Source of the DNA: Caminibacter pacificus
Lineage (GTDB): Bacteria; Campylobacterota; Campylobacteria; Campylobacterales; Nautiliaceae
DNA: 64,000 bases
Direction: 5' to 3'
Assembly: GCF_003752135.1 (NCBI RefSeq)
Contig: NZ_RJVK01000001.1
Coordinates: 372,001-436,000 of the forward strand
The translations under genes and the position numbers were made by a program. Shown here in pieces: positions 33,408-42,563 of this stretch (the first letter of the stretch is position 1; each line of letters starts with the position of its first letter). The notes beneath the pieces were generated by a model. The model ran no database searches and had not been told where the DNA came from. It saw only the letters and a list, made by a program, of their open reading frames with translations.

Positions 33408-34771
33408 TAATTTTCCTTTTCTAATTTTTTTATGTACTCTTCTATATTTACTTCATCGATTTGATCTTTTGATAAGTAAATATCGGCATATTTTTTATAT
33501 AATCCAGATTTTAAAAAGACTTTTAATATTTTTTTATCAAGTTCCCCGTTTAGAGCTTTGGATACCAAAATTTCAATGGCTTCGGAAAGTTTTTTCTTTA
33601 ATTTGTATGGTCTGTCGTGTGCCGTTAAAGCTTCGAAAATATCGGCAATTGCCATGATTCTTGAAGGAATAGGAATTTCGTCGCCTTTTAATTTTCTCGG
33701 ATATCCTTTTCCGTTTAATGTTTCGTGATGTGCTCCTGCATATAAAGGTACGTTTTTGAATTTTTCGGGAAACGGAAGAGATTCGAGCATAAGGATTGTG
33801 TTGATTACGTGTTCTTGTATTTTAAAGTACTCTTCTTTTGTTAAAGTACCTCTTGGAATAGAAAGATTGTATATTTCTCCAAGATTATATAGGTTTTCAG
33901 GAATTTCTATTTTAAAACCTTTATTTTTAAATTTTTCTATATCTTTTTTAGAACGTTTAATAATATGATGTTTTTTATCGGAAAGAAGGTATTCTTTTGC
34001 TGGAGGTTTGACAATACAACCGTTTTCTTTCATTCTTTTTTTCTCTTCTCTTGAAATTCCAAGAGTATTATCAAAATATCTTGTCCATGTTCGATTTGCG
34101 ATTTGTTTTAATTTTTTAAGATCTTCTTCATCTAAAGATTCCGTACCGTAATTTAATTTCGCTATAAATTCAAACTCTTTTTGAAGCTTTTCTTGTTCTT
34201 TTTTTAACCACTCATCCACTTCTTTTTCATCTTCACCGTTTAATTTTCTTTTTAGTGCTTCAATTATTAAATCTCTGTATAATACTTCAAATCTTGTTCT
34301 TATTTCATGAATTCTATTATAAACCGTCTCTAATTTTACGGCTTTATCCATAACAAAATCGGGAGTTGCAATTTTACCGGCGTCATGTAGCCATGCCGCA
34401 GTAGAAATCTCTTTTTCCTGATCCTCGTTTTCTATTTTAAAATCCACTTCATCGGATTCACTGACGGCTTTTGCAATCCAATTGGTTAAAATAGGAACTC
34501 TTTCACAATGAGCACCCGTATATTCGCTTTTCATATCGATTGCCGTAGCAATTACTTTTATAAAAGCGTCTATTAGTTCTTGTTGATTTTTTTGTAATTT
34601 TTTTACTTCTTCATATTTTCTTTGAAGTTCGTCATATTCTTTTCTTTGTCTTTTATCGGATAATAAAAGAATTTTTTCTTCTCTTTTTAGGTTTTTTATT
34701 AATTTCTCTATCAGTTTATCTAAATTATCTTTGGTTTTTTCAATCTCTTCTAACAACTCGTAATTAAGCAT
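33407..34771 (-). CDS. HD-GYP domain protein, putative c-di-GMP phosphodiesterase
   Basis: A 454-residue cytoplasmic protein. An N-terminal coiled coil (1-70) precedes an HD-GYP domain: AAWLHDAGKIATP near residue 130, HHETLNGKGYPRKL near residue 350 and IMAIADIFEALTAHDRPYK. An insertion of about 150 residues rich in charged helices separates the HD and HHE parts. If active it would cleave c-di-GMP. It is the first gene of the operon and overlaps siaC, so SiaC phosphorylation state may tune it. No GGDEF protein is nearby. Confidence 0.85.
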   Translation of the reverse strand: MLNYELLEEIEKTKDNLDKLIEKLIKNLKREEKILLLSDKRQRKEYDELQRKYEEVKKLQKNQQELIDAFIKVIATAIDMKSEYTGAHCERVPILTNWIAKAVSESDEVDFKIENEDQEKEISTAAWLHDAGKIATPDFVMDKAVKLETVYNRIHEIRTRFEVLYRDLIIEALKRKLNGEDEKEVDEWLKKEQEKLQKEFEFIAKLNYGTESLDEEDLKKLKQIANRTWTRYFDNTLGISREEKKRMKENGCIVKPPAKEYLLSDKKHHIIKRSKKDIEKFKNKGFKIEIPENLYNLGEIYNLSIPRGTLTKEEYFKIQEHVINTILMLESLPFPEKFKNVPLYAGAHHETLNGKGYPRKLKGDEIPIPSRIMAIADIFEALTAHDRPYKLKKKLSEAIEILVSKALNGELDKKILKVFLKSGLYKKYADIYLSKDQIDEVNIEEYIKKLEKEN

Positions 34772-34897
34772 TCTTCATCCCTTTATTATTGTATAGAAAT
34801 TATACAAAAAATATCTTTATTATCTGAAATTTTATAAGAGGATTTTGTCTCAGAGAGATAAAATAACTCAATTGCAAATGTAGTGTCTGGCAATAAA

Positions 34898-34904
34898 TAT
34901 TAAT
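34898..34904 (+). promoter_or_regulatory. possible -10 of the 6S-like RNA
   Basis: TATTAAT lies 7-10 nt before the GC-rich RNA begins. TTGCAA at 34873-34878 could be a -35, but the spacing of 19 is long. Weak support. Confidence 0.3.
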
Positions 34905-34910
34905 TAATTT

Positions 34911-35085
34911 AAAACCCAGGAGGGCGTTCACGCAGTGACTTTGGGCTCCCGCGAGCCACAAAGTGGGGATAGGAGGGCCGGTTTAGGGGCAGGCAAAGCC
35001 CGCCGCACACCCCGGCCACTACCGTCTCCCCAAAAAAATTTCTTGTAGGGCCCCAAAATGTGCGGGTAGCGCTCCTCCCAGGCTC
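34911..35085 (+). ncRNA. ssrS: structured RNA, probable 6S RNA
   Basis: About 175 nt of GC-rich sequence in an otherwise AT-rich 400-bp gap. The ends pair: GGAGGGCG (34919-34926) with CGC-T-CCTCC (35070-35078). Inside, CGCA pairs with TGCG, and TTTGGG (34940-34945) with CCCAAA (35052-35057), giving a rod with internal loops. The arrangement GCGTTC...GCA on the 5' side and TGCGG...GCGCTC on the 3' side resembles E. coli 6S (GATGTTCGCA and TGCGGCGGCATCTC). SRP, RNase P and tmRNA signatures are absent. Strand is inferred; an alternative hairpin and a - strand promoter exist. Confidence 0.5.
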
Positions 35086-35091
35086 TTATGA

Positions 35092-35097
35092 AATTAT
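35092..35097 (-). promoter_or_regulatory. -10 box on the - strand facing the HD-GYP operon
   Basis: TATAAT in the context ATGATATAATTTCAT, identical over 15 nt to the tRNA-Arg promoter. It would start an RNA that crosses the structured region antisense to the proposed 6S RNA and could lead into the HD-GYP-sia operon at 34771. Confidence 0.5.
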
Positions 35098-35174
35098 ATC
35101 ATAACTTTGAGCTAATTTCAATCAAGATTTTTAAAGAACTCTTCGAAAGCTTCTGAAGTATTTCTATTGATATT

Positions 35175-35822
35175 TTACTTAAATTTTACGTTTTTTGCAA
35201 GCTCTATACACTCTTTTATTCCCGGTTTTTTAGGCATAAGATAGTTATTGATTTTATGAGCTAAAAGAGCGTCTCTTGTTTTTTTTCCGATGGCGATAGG
35301 AATAATATTTTCGATGTTTTCTATTTTCAAGAAACATTCAACCGTTGAAGGTGAAGAAAAAATAACGAATGCCGGTCTTTTAATATAGCCTTTTGGTCTA
35401 TTGCATACCGTTTCATAAACTATTTTTTCGATTAAAGTGTTTGTAGAAGAGTCAAAAATAGATTTTATATCGCTTAGTATTTTTTTTGCTCTTAGAAAGA
35501 GAAAGGTTTTATTATTATATTTTGAGACTATCTCTTTTGCAAAATCTTCGCCGTATGAACTTTTAGCGGTATATTCCAAAATACCGCCTCTTTGTTTTAT
35601 TTCGTTTACCGTAGCTTTTCCTATTGCAAGAGAAGGAATTTTTTTCCATTCGGAAGTAAGGTTATCAATAGCCCTAACTCCGTTTTTAGAAGTAAAAATA
35701 AGAAAATCAACCCCCTCAAAAGAGACTTGAGGAGAGAGAAAGTTTATTTTGATTACCGGATAGTTTAAAATACCCTCTTTTTTTTCATCAGTTAAGAGAT
35801 ATATTGGTAAATTTTTTATCAA
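35175..35822 (-). CDS. hemD: uroporphyrinogen-III synthase
   Basis: Closes and isomerises hydroxymethylbilane to uroporphyrinogen III in haem and sirohaem synthesis. The family is weakly conserved; support comes from FLIFTSKNGVRAI near residue 40, a central VYETVCNRP and FVIFSSPSTVECFL followed by IPIAIGKKTRDAL. At 215 aa it is normal. The start is TTG at 35822, with GGAG 9 nt upstream, so the exact start is uncertain. It follows guaA on the same strand. Confidence 0.82.
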   Translation of the reverse strand: MIKNLPIYLLTDEKKEGILNYPVIKINFLSPQVSFEGVDFLIFTSKNGVRAIDNLTSEWKKIPSLAIGKATVNEIKQRGGILEYTAKSSYGEDFAKEIVSKYNNKTFLFLRAKKILSDIKSIFDSSTNTLIEKIVYETVCNRPKGYIKRPAFVIFSSPSTVECFLKIENIENIIPIAIGKKTRDALLAHKINNYLMPKKPGIKECIELAKNVKFK

Positions 35823-35856
35823 TTTTCAATTCTCCATTTTCCATTCTCAATTAATA

Positions 35857-37392
35857 TTACTCCCATTCAATTGTTGCAGGAGGTTTGCTTGAAATATCAT
35901 AAACCACTCTATTAATTCCGTCTACTTCGTTAATAATTCTCGTACTTACTCTCTCAAGAAATTCATGAGGTAAATGACTAAATGTCGCAGTCATTCCGTC
36001 CGTAGAGCTTACACATCTAATTGCTACGGTGTTGTCATACGTTCTGTTATCACCCATAACACCTACGCTTCTTACATTTAAAAGTACCGCAAACGCTTGC
36101 CATACTTTGTCGTATAATCCCCAAGCTTTAAGCTCTTGAATCAAAATCGCATCGGCTTCTCTTAAAATTTCAAGGTCTCTTTCATTTACTTCGCCCATAA
36201 TTCTAATAGCAAGTCCTGGTCCCGGGAATGGATGTCTGTATACCAAGTCTTTCGGAAGACCGAGTTCAAGTCCAAGTTTTCTAACTTCATCTTTAAAAAG
36301 CTCTCTTAAAGGTTCAATTAATTCGAATTTCATCCAATCAGGAAGTCCGCCTACGTTGTGGTGAGATTTGATAGTTTTACTCGGACCTTTTACACTAACA
36401 CTTTCAATTACGTCAGGATATAACGTACCTTGAGCTAAAAATTTTGCGTCTTTGTGTTTTTTTGCTTCTTCATCGAATACTTCGATAAAAGTATGCCCGA
36501 TGATTTTTCTTTTCTCTTCAGGGTCCGTTACGCCTTTTAGTCTGCTTAGGAATTTTTCTCTCGCGTCAACCGTAATAAGCGGTACGTGAAGTACGTTTTT
36601 AAATGCATGCTCCACTTCTTCTCTTTCGTTTTTTCTAAGAAGTCCGGTATCAACGAAAATCGGAATCAGTTTATCGCCGATAGCTTCGTGTAAAAGTGCA
36701 GCGGTTACAGAGCTGTCAACACCACCGCTTAGAGCACAGATAACTTTATTGTCTCCGACTTGCTCTCTAATTTTTTTAATTTGTTCTTTTGCGAAATGCG
36801 CCATATCCCATTTGCTTGTAACACCACAAACTTCTCTTGCGAAGTTTCTAAGGATTTTTTGACCTTCTACGCTGTGAGTAACTTCCGGGTGGAATTGGAT
36901 AGCGTAGATGTTTTTTTCGTCGTTTACTATTGCAGCATACGGTGCGTTTGAAGTATGTGCTATTCTATGAAATCCTTGAGGTAGTTTTTCCACTCTGTCG
37001 CTATGGCTCATCCATACGATCGTAGGGTTGCTAACATCTTTGAATAACAAATGAGGATCATCTATAAAAAGCTCTGCTTTTCCGTATTCGTGGTGGTCCG
37101 CTCTTACTACTTCTCCGCCGAAATCGACAGTGATTAATTGCATACCGTAGCAGATACCGAGAATCGGAAGTCCTAAATCATAAATCTCTTTATCAACTCT
37201 ATAAGCGTCTTTGTCATATACGCTTGCAGGTCCGCCTGAGAATATGATACCTTTTGGTTTTTTCTCTTTTGCAGCTTTTAATCCGTCGAAATAAGGAACT
37301 ATCTCACTATAAATACCCTCTTCTCTTAATCTTCTGGCGATAAGCTGGGTATATTGGCTACCGAAATCAAGTATTAAAATTTCTACTTGCAT
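35857..37392 (-). CDS. guaA: GMP synthase (glutamine-hydrolysing)
   Basis: Converts XMP to GMP with ATP and glutamine. It has an N-terminal class I amidotransferase with nucleophile Cys in GICYGMQLI and an HPE triad segment (FHPEVTHS), then the ATP-pyrophosphatase loop [15 protein letters not shown], and a C-terminal dimerisation domain ending PPATIEWE. Length 511 aa is standard. It has its own promoter space behind nhaD. Confidence 0.98.
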   Translation of the reverse strand: MQVEILILDFGSQYTQLIARRLREEGIYSEIVPYFDGLKAAKEKKPKGIIFSGGPASVYDKDAYRVDKEIYDLGLPILGICYGMQLITVDFGGEVVRADHHEYGKAELFIDDPHLLFKDVSNPTIVWMSHSDRVEKLPQGFHRIAHTSNAPYAAIVNDEKNIYAIQFHPEVTHSVEGQKILRNFAREVCGVTSKWDMAHFAKEQIKKIREQVGDNKVICALSGGVDSSVTAALLHEAIGDKLIPIFVDTGLLRKNEREEVEHAFKNVLHVPLITVDAREKFLSRLKGVTDPEEKRKIIGHTFIEVFDEEAKKHKDAKFLAQGTLYPDVIESVSVKGPSKTIKSHHNVGGLPDWMKFELIEPLRELFKDEVRKLGLELGLPKDLVYRHPFPGPGLAIRIMGEVNERDLEILREADAILIQELKAWGLYDKVWQAFAVLLNVRSVGVMGDNRTYDNTVAIRCVSSTDGMTATFSHLPHEFLERVSTRIINEVDGINRVVYDISSKPPATIEWE

Positions 37393-37464
37393 AAACTTCC
37401 TTTTTATTGAAATTGTAACAAAAAAGCTTAAAAGTATAAAGTAAAGGAGAGTAAAAAGGGAGGA

Positions 37465-38772
37465 TTAATAAATCCCCATAATTTCGAACTGAACGTACCA
37501 AATCAGACAGCTGACAATATATCCCGCAAGTACGGTCCAAGCGAATTTCATATGGCTTCCGAAAGTGTAGATACCTTTCATTCTACCCATAACACCTACA
37601 CCTGCAGCACTACCGAAACTAATAAGACTACCACCGATACCGGCCGTAAGCGTTACAAGCATCCATTGATCGATTCCCATAGGTGGGTTTGCTTTTAAAA
37701 TCGCAGCCATTACAGGTACGTTATCGATAATAGCACTAATAAACCCTACTCCGACATTCGCCCATGTAGAACCGATATGTTCGTAGAGTTTTGTAATATA
37801 AAATAGCCATCCTAAGAAATATAGCGCTCCTACGGCCGAGAGGATACCGAAGAAGAATAGAAGCGTATCGTTTTCCACTTTTGCCATATTTACAAAAACG
37901 TTAAAGTGTTCTTTGTGTTTGATTTTGTGATAAAAGCTGTATAGTTGCAACAGCGAAAGACCGAACATCATTCCCCACATTGCCGGGAAATGGAAAAAGA
38001 TATGACCTAAAACTGCGATTGTAATAGTTAAGATACCCAAGGAAATTACGACTTTCCCGCCTTTTTTAATAGAAACTTTAGGTGTCGTGTATACATCGAA
38101 ATGAGGTTCGCCTTTAGGAACGAAAAGACTTAATAAAAACGCCGTTACCAGCCAACCTATTAACGAAGCCGGGAATAACATCAAGAAGTCTTTAAATTCA
38201 CCTTTTCCCGCCGTCCAAGCCATAAGAGTCGTAATATCACCAAAAGGCGACCAAGCACCACCGGCATTTGCCGCAACCACGATATTAATAGCTCCCGGTA
38301 CTAAAAATTCGGGTTTGTTTTTATCTATTGTTAAAAGTACGGTTGATAAAATAAGAGCGGTTGTTAAGTTGTCCGCTACAGGCGAAATCCAAAACGCCAA
38401 AATCCCGGTAATCCAAAATAGTTTTTTATAGCTGTATCCGCGAGATACGAGTCTGAATCTTAGAGCTTCGAAAACTCCTCTTTCGATAAGCGTTTCGATA
38501 TACGTCATTGCAACGAATAAGAAAAAGAAAATTTCGGCAATCTCTTCGATCAAGTTTTTCATTTCGTGATGAAGAGGTCCCGGATTTAGTCCCTCGATAG
38601 CAAAATAAATACCGATAAGCATAAAAGAAAAAGTACCGATAAATAAAGCAGGCTTAGCTTTATTCATATGGAATTTTTCTTCGGCGGCTATCATTACATA
38701 GCCGATAACGAATACGAGCAGTACCGCTATCCCTACCCATGTATGGGTAAAATCGTGAATCATCTCATGCAT
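37465..38772 (-). CDS. nhaD: Na+/H+ antiporter NhaD
   Basis: A membrane antiporter (about 435 aa, 12 or so helices) that expels sodium in exchange for protons. The family motifs are SPVADNLTTALI, NIVVAANAGGAWSPFGDITT and IIDNVPVMAAIL. I set the start at ATG 38772 because AAAGGA lies 5 nt upstream; two longer in-frame starts have no such site. The start overlaps the nadB end by 8 bp, so it is coupled to nadB translation. It suits a marine or vent habitat. Confidence 0.92.
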   Translation of the reverse strand: MHEMIHDFTHTWVGIAVLLVFVIGYVMIAAEEKFHMNKAKPALFIGTFSFMLIGIYFAIEGLNPGPLHHEMKNLIEEIAEIFFFLFVAMTYIETLIERGVFEALRFRLVSRGYSYKKLFWITGILAFWISPVADNLTTALILSTVLLTIDKNKPEFLVPGAINIVVAANAGGAWSPFGDITTLMAWTAGKGEFKDFLMLFPASLIGWLVTAFLLSLFVPKGEPHFDVYTTPKVSIKKGGKVVISLGILTITIAVLGHIFFHFPAMWGMMFGLSLLQLYSFYHKIKHKEHFNVFVNMAKVENDTLLFFFGILSAVGALYFLGWLFYITKLYEHIGSTWANVGVGFISAIIDNVPVMAAILKANPPMGIDQWMLVTLTAGIGGSLISFGSAAGVGVMGRMKGIYTFGSHMKFAWTVLAGYIVSCLIWYVQFEIMGIY

Positions 38773-40192
38773 TTTCATCCTTTCTATAATGAGCTCCAAG
38801 CGACTCTTTTCTATTTAGTGCCGCTTTTACGATTTCTTTTGCCGTTAAAAATCTAAGTTTTGCTAACCTTCCAAGTTTCGGAATCGTCTCGTCAATAAAA
38901 CTTAAGGCTTCTTTTAAGCCTTTTTCATCTCTGATAATTCCTACGTTTCTCCACATCTGTTCTCTTAGAAGGTTCTTATAGTGTTTATCGTCATTTTTGA
39001 AAAGTTCTTCACTATTTATCTCAAAATTTTTCTCTTTTGTGCTAAATTTTTTTTCAATTATTTCTTTTGCGGCTTTTTTTGCGAATATAAAACATTCGAG
39101 TAAAGAGTTGCTTGCAAGTCTGTTTGCTCCGTGTACTCCCGTATATGCCACCTCTCCTACGGCATATAAATTTTCAAAACCTTTTACTTTGGAATTCAAA
39201 TCCACTTCAATTCCACCCATCATATAATGAAAAGCCGGCGAAATTGGAATAGGCTCATAAGGGACGTTGATGTCGTAATCTCTAAGTTTAGTGTAAATTG
39301 TAGGAAATCTTTTTTTAAAAAACTCTTCATCAAACATACTCACGTCAAGAAAGACTTTGTGTCCTTTTTGCTGATGCATAAAAATCGCCCTGCTTACGAT
39401 ATCGCGTCCTGCAAGTTCTCCTCTTTCGTCATAATCGAAAAGAAATCTTCTTCCATTTTCGTCGATTACGTGTGCGCCCTCTCCTCTTAAGGCTTCGGTT
39501 AATAGAAGTTTTTGAGAAAATTTCATTTCGATAAATACGGTCGGATGAAATTGAGTCATTTCCATATCTTTGAGTGCGATGCCTTTTTCAACGGCGAGTC
39601 CTTGCATATCGCCACTTATCGTTCTTGCGTTCGTGTCGTATTTATACAAAGCTCCCACTCCGCCGCTGGCGATTATTACGTTGTTTGCGTAAATATTGTA
39701 TTTTTTTCCTTTATGCAGTACGCTTACGCCATACGCTACTCCGTTTTCGATCAAAATATCAAAAACTATCGCCTCATCAAGCAGGTAGCTTTTATCTTTT
39801 TGTAATAAAAATTTATGAATTTCCCTACCCGTTGCGTCTCCGCCTTTGTGATAGACTCTACTAACACTATGAGCTCCCTCTCTTGTTACTCCCGGGTCGA
39901 ATCTAAATCCGTATTCCAAAAGTTCTTGTTTTAATTTTACGGAAGCTTTGCTTAAAATTTCCACGGCTTCTTTTTTATTATGAAAACTTCCGGCTTTTAG
40001 AGTATCTTCGATATGCAAAGGTACGTCGTTTTCATCATTTGCCATAGTAACGCCGCCTTGGGCGTAGAAGCTATTGCAATCCCAAACTTGATTTTTCGTT
40101 ATCATCAATGTAGTAAATCCTGCGTCGTTTAAAAATTTAGCACTCCATATCGCTGCGAGTCCGCTTCCTATAATTATGCAATCCGGTTTCAT
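38765..40192 (-). CDS. nadB: L-aspartate oxidase
   Basis: An FAD enzyme that converts aspartate to iminoaspartate for NAD synthesis. The Rossmann start IIGSGLAAIWSAKFL, the substrate loop FYAQGGVTMA and the C-terminal HGANRLASNSLLECF are diagnostic for NadB in the succinate dehydrogenase flavoprotein family. Length 475 aa is a little short of E. coli NadB. It starts after AGGAG. NadA and NadC are not in the window. Confidence 0.95.
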   Translation of the reverse strand: MKPDCIIIGSGLAAIWSAKFLNDAGFTTLMITKNQVWDCNSFYAQGGVTMANDENDVPLHIEDTLKAGSFHNKKEAVEILSKASVKLKQELLEYGFRFDPGVTREGAHSVSRVYHKGGDATGREIHKFLLQKDKSYLLDEAIVFDILIENGVAYGVSVLHKGKKYNIYANNVIIASGGVGALYKYDTNARTISGDMQGLAVEKGIALKDMEMTQFHPTVFIEMKFSQKLLLTEALRGEGAHVIDENGRRFLFDYDERGELAGRDIVSRAIFMHQQKGHKVFLDVSMFDEEFFKKRFPTIYTKLRDYDINVPYEPIPISPAFHYMMGGIEVDLNSKVKGFENLYAVGEVAYTGVHGANRLASNSLLECFIFAKKAAKEIIEKKFSTKEKNFEINSEELFKNDDKHYKNLLREQMWRNVGIIRDEKGLKEALSFIDETIPKLGRLAKLRFLTAKEIVKAALNRKESLGAHYRKDENA

Positions 40193-40317
40193 TTTACTCC
40201 TATCTTTACTTTTAAAGTTGAGTTTAAATCAATAATTTGCAAGTCTTTTTCCTGGACTTTTTGTTTGCTTTTATTCCATGTCGGCGGTGCTTTATAACCG
40301 CACCCCAAAAAAGTCGC

Positions 40318-40323
40318 TATAAT
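40318..40323 (+). promoter_or_regulatory. -10 box 6 nt before the dciA-like ATG (leaderless transcript)
   Basis: TATAAT ends at 40323 and the ATG is at 40330. A start point 6-7 nt downstream of the -10 falls on the A of the ATG, and no Shine-Dalgarno sequence is present. Confidence 0.55.
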
Positions 40324-40329
40324 AACAAT

Positions 40330-40758
40330 ATGAAAACAGCAAAAGAGATACTTAGCCATATACTTGCACCTTATGAAAGTAAGTTGTCATTACATCGTTG
40401 TTTGAGGAAAATTATAGCACTTATGCCCCAAAATTACAAAAAATACATAACCCAAATGAGCTATAAAGGAGACGTATTATACATAAAAGTCTCTCATCCG
40501 GCTTTAAGACAAGAGATTTTTTATAAAAGAAATTTGATTTTTTCTCTCATAAAAACAATGCATAGCGCCGGGATTTGCAAACAGATAAATCCAAAAAAAA
40601 TAATTACGGATTATAAATACTCCCCTCCTCCAAAACCTCCAAAAGAGATTAAATTTTACATAAGAAAAGTGGAAGATTTCGACATAAAAGCCAAAAATCC
40701 GGAAATAAAAAAGAAATTTGAAGAAATAAAAGAAGCTCTTAAGGCCTCTTGTCGATAA
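40330..40758 (+). CDS. DUF721/DciA-like protein
   Basis: A 142-residue protein beginning MKTAKEILSHILAPYESKL. The segment with a hydrophobic strand GDVLYIKVSHPALRQEIFYKRNLIFSLI matches the DUF721 pattern found in DciA, the loader of replicative helicase in bacteria without DnaC. The C-terminus is Lys-rich and disordered-looking. The upstream in-frame ATG at 40237 is rejected because a TATAAT lies directly before 40330. Its 3' end overlaps the convergent paaK gene by 20 bp. Confidence 0.7.
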   Translation: MKTAKEILSHILAPYESKLSLHRCLRKIIALMPQNYKKYITQMSYKGDVLYIKVSHPALRQEIFYKRNLIFSLIKTMHSAGICKQINPKKIITDYKYSPPPKPPKEIKFYIRKVEDFDIKAKNPEIKKKFEEIKEALKASCR

Positions 40759-42025
40759 TTCTTTTAGCTTTACCCATACTTCTTTCTATTTTGCCGGGTT
40801 CTACCAATATAACGTTTGCGTTGATGTAAAGGTTATTTAAAAAGTCGTGTTGAAGGCGTTTTTTGATTGAGTCGTATTCGCTTTGCATTACGTTTTCATC
40901 CACTTCTACGATAATTTCGAGTTTATCAAGATATCCTTTTTTATCGGCAACTATTTGATAGTTAAGAGTTACTCCTTCATTTTCGGCTATTACGTGTTCT
41001 ATTTGAGACGGAAAGACGTTTACTCCGTTTATTATTAACATATCATCGGCTCTTCCGCTGACACTTTCCATTCTCACAAACGTTCTGCCGCAGGCACACG
41101 GCTCTTTGTAGAGTCTTGTAATATCTCCCGTTCTGTATCTGATTATAGGAAGAGCTTGTTTTGTTAGAGTGGTAATAACAAGTTCGCCCTCTTCACCGTC
41201 CGGCAAAACTTCTCCGGTTTTAGGGTCGATAATTTCAGGGTAAAAATGGTCTTCGTTTATATGAAGACCTCTGCCTTTATTACAGCTACAGCTAACTCCC
41301 GGTCCAATTATTTCGCTAAGTCCGTAAACTTCGTAGTATTCGATATCCCAAACTTTAGCGACTTCTTTTCTCATTCCCTCACTCGTTGGTTCAGCTCCGA
41401 AAAAACCTGCTCTAAGTTTATAGTCTCTTCTAAACTCCGGCCCCTCTTTTCTGGCAACTTCCGCCAAATGCAAAGCGAAACTCGGCGTACAGCATAGAAT
41501 CGTAGCTCCGAAATCTCTCATTAGCATAAGCTGCCTATCGGTAAAACCTCCGCTTGCCGGTACGATTGTCGCTCCCATTTTTTGTGCCGCTTCGTGAAAT
41601 CCAAGCCCTCCGGTAAATAGTCCGTAGCCGTATGCGTTATGGACTACATCTTTACTTGTCACGTCAGCCATGGCGTATGTTCTCATCATCACCTCATTCC
41701 AAACGTCCATATCGTGCTTGGTATATCCTACGACCGTCGGTTTTCCGGTAGTCCCCGAAGAGCTGTGAATTCTAACGACTTCGCTCATAGGTACCGTAAA
41801 AAGCCCGAAAGGATAATTATCCCTCAAATCCTGTTTTTTTGTAAAAGGTAATTTTTGAATGTCTTTTAGAGTTTTGATATCGTCGGGCGTAATTCCTAAT
41901 TTTTCAAATTTTTCTCTATAAAAGGGACTTAAATGATAAACTCTGCTTACTACTTCTTTTAATCTTTTTAGTTGAATTTTTTCGATATCTTCTCTTTTTG
42001 CGCTTTCAATCTCATTCCAAATCAT
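40739..42025 (-). CDS. paaK: phenylacetate--CoA ligase
   Basis: An adenylate-forming ligase (428 aa) that activates aryl acetates to CoA thioesters. The P-loop IHSSSGTTGKPTVVGYT, the VYGLSEIIGPGVS motif and RYRTGDITRLY are in the PaaK pattern. With iorA, iorB and a thioesterase upstream on the same strand, it probably works either in aromatic amino acid breakdown or, reversed by IOR, in making aromatic amino acids from aryl acetates. No ring-oxidation paa genes are present. Confidence 0.93.
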   Translation of the reverse strand: MIWNEIESAKREDIEKIQLKRLKEVVSRVYHLSPFYREKFEKLGITPDDIKTLKDIQKLPFTKKQDLRDNYPFGLFTVPMSEVVRIHSSSGTTGKPTVVGYTKHDMDVWNEVMMRTYAMADVTSKDVVHNAYGYGLFTGGLGFHEAAQKMGATIVPASGGFTDRQLMLMRDFGATILCCTPSFALHLAEVARKEGPEFRRDYKLRAGFFGAEPTSEGMRKEVAKVWDIEYYEVYGLSEIIGPGVSCSCNKGRGLHINEDHFYPEIIDPKTGEVLPDGEEGELVITTLTKQALPIIRYRTGDITRLYKEPCACGRTFVRMESVSGRADDMLIINGVNVFPSQIEHVIAENEGVTLNYQIVADKKGYLDKLEIIVEVDENVMQSEYDSIKKRLQHDFLNNLYINANVILVEPGKIERSMGKAKRIIDKRP

Positions 42026-42161
42026 TTTCTCTCCTTTTTTATTTTTTCCTTTTTGTGTTGTGTTAAATTAAACTTACTCACTCACAATTTCACCTCTTTC
42101 ATGATTTCACTATTTCACCATTTTCACTTTCTCTTTTCCTTGTCTTTTCCTCCTTTTTCCC

Positions 42162-42563
42162 TCACTCAAACACATCCTTTTTCGTTTTATAAACGGTGCC
42201 CGTAAAAAATGCGATTTTTTTATCTTCGGTTTTTACTATCACTTCATAAGTGGCAAGTCTGTTGCTTTCGTCCACAAGATTCGCTTCGGCTATTAATATA
42301 TCCCCAAGTTTTGCAGCGTGCATAAAAGAGATGGAAGTGTTAATAGCAAGAGAAACTTTTCCAAAAGAGTTGCTAGCTACCGCAAAAGCAAAATCGGCAA
42401 GCGTAAATATAGCTCCTCCGTGTGCCACACCAGCTTGATTTAGGTGAAATTCTTTTATTTGCATTTTAGCTTTTGCATATCCGTAATGAACTTCAAGTAA
42501 TTTTATTCCGATATTCGAAGCGAAATCACCTCCTTTATTAAAAAAATTAAATATTTTTTGCAT
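42162..42563 (-). CDS. PaaI-like hotdog-fold thioesterase
   Basis: A 133-residue acyl-CoA thioesterase with the PaaI signature NQAGVAHGGAIFTLADFAFAVAS, which holds the catalytic Asp. It would hydrolyse phenylacetyl- or related CoA esters and rescue CoA. It overlaps the end of iorB by 17 bp, so it is translated with iorA-iorB. A 136-bp gap, purine-rich on the coding strand, separates it from paaK. Confidence 0.88.
   Translation of the reverse strand: MQKIFNFFNKGGDFASNIGIKLLEVHYGYAKAKMQIKEFHLNQAGVAHGGAIFTLADFAFAVASNSFGKVSLAINTSISFMHAAKLGDILIAEANLVDESNRLATYEVIVKTEDKKIAFFTGTVYKTKKDVFE

Noticed and set aside
33407-34771. SiaD diguanylate cyclase
   Set aside because: No GGDEF motif is present; the HD and HHE-GYP motifs identify a phosphodiesterase-type protein instead.
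34911-35085. RNase P RNA, SRP RNA, tmRNA or a c-di-GMP riboswitch
   Set aside because: The conserved RNase P GAGGAAAGTCC, SRP GGAAGCAGC, tmRNA tRNA-like end and GEMM core sequences are absent on both strands.
40237-40329. N-terminal extension of the DciA-like protein
   Set aside because: A TATAAT promoter box sits inside the extension directly before ATG 40330, and the extension is not protein-like for the family.
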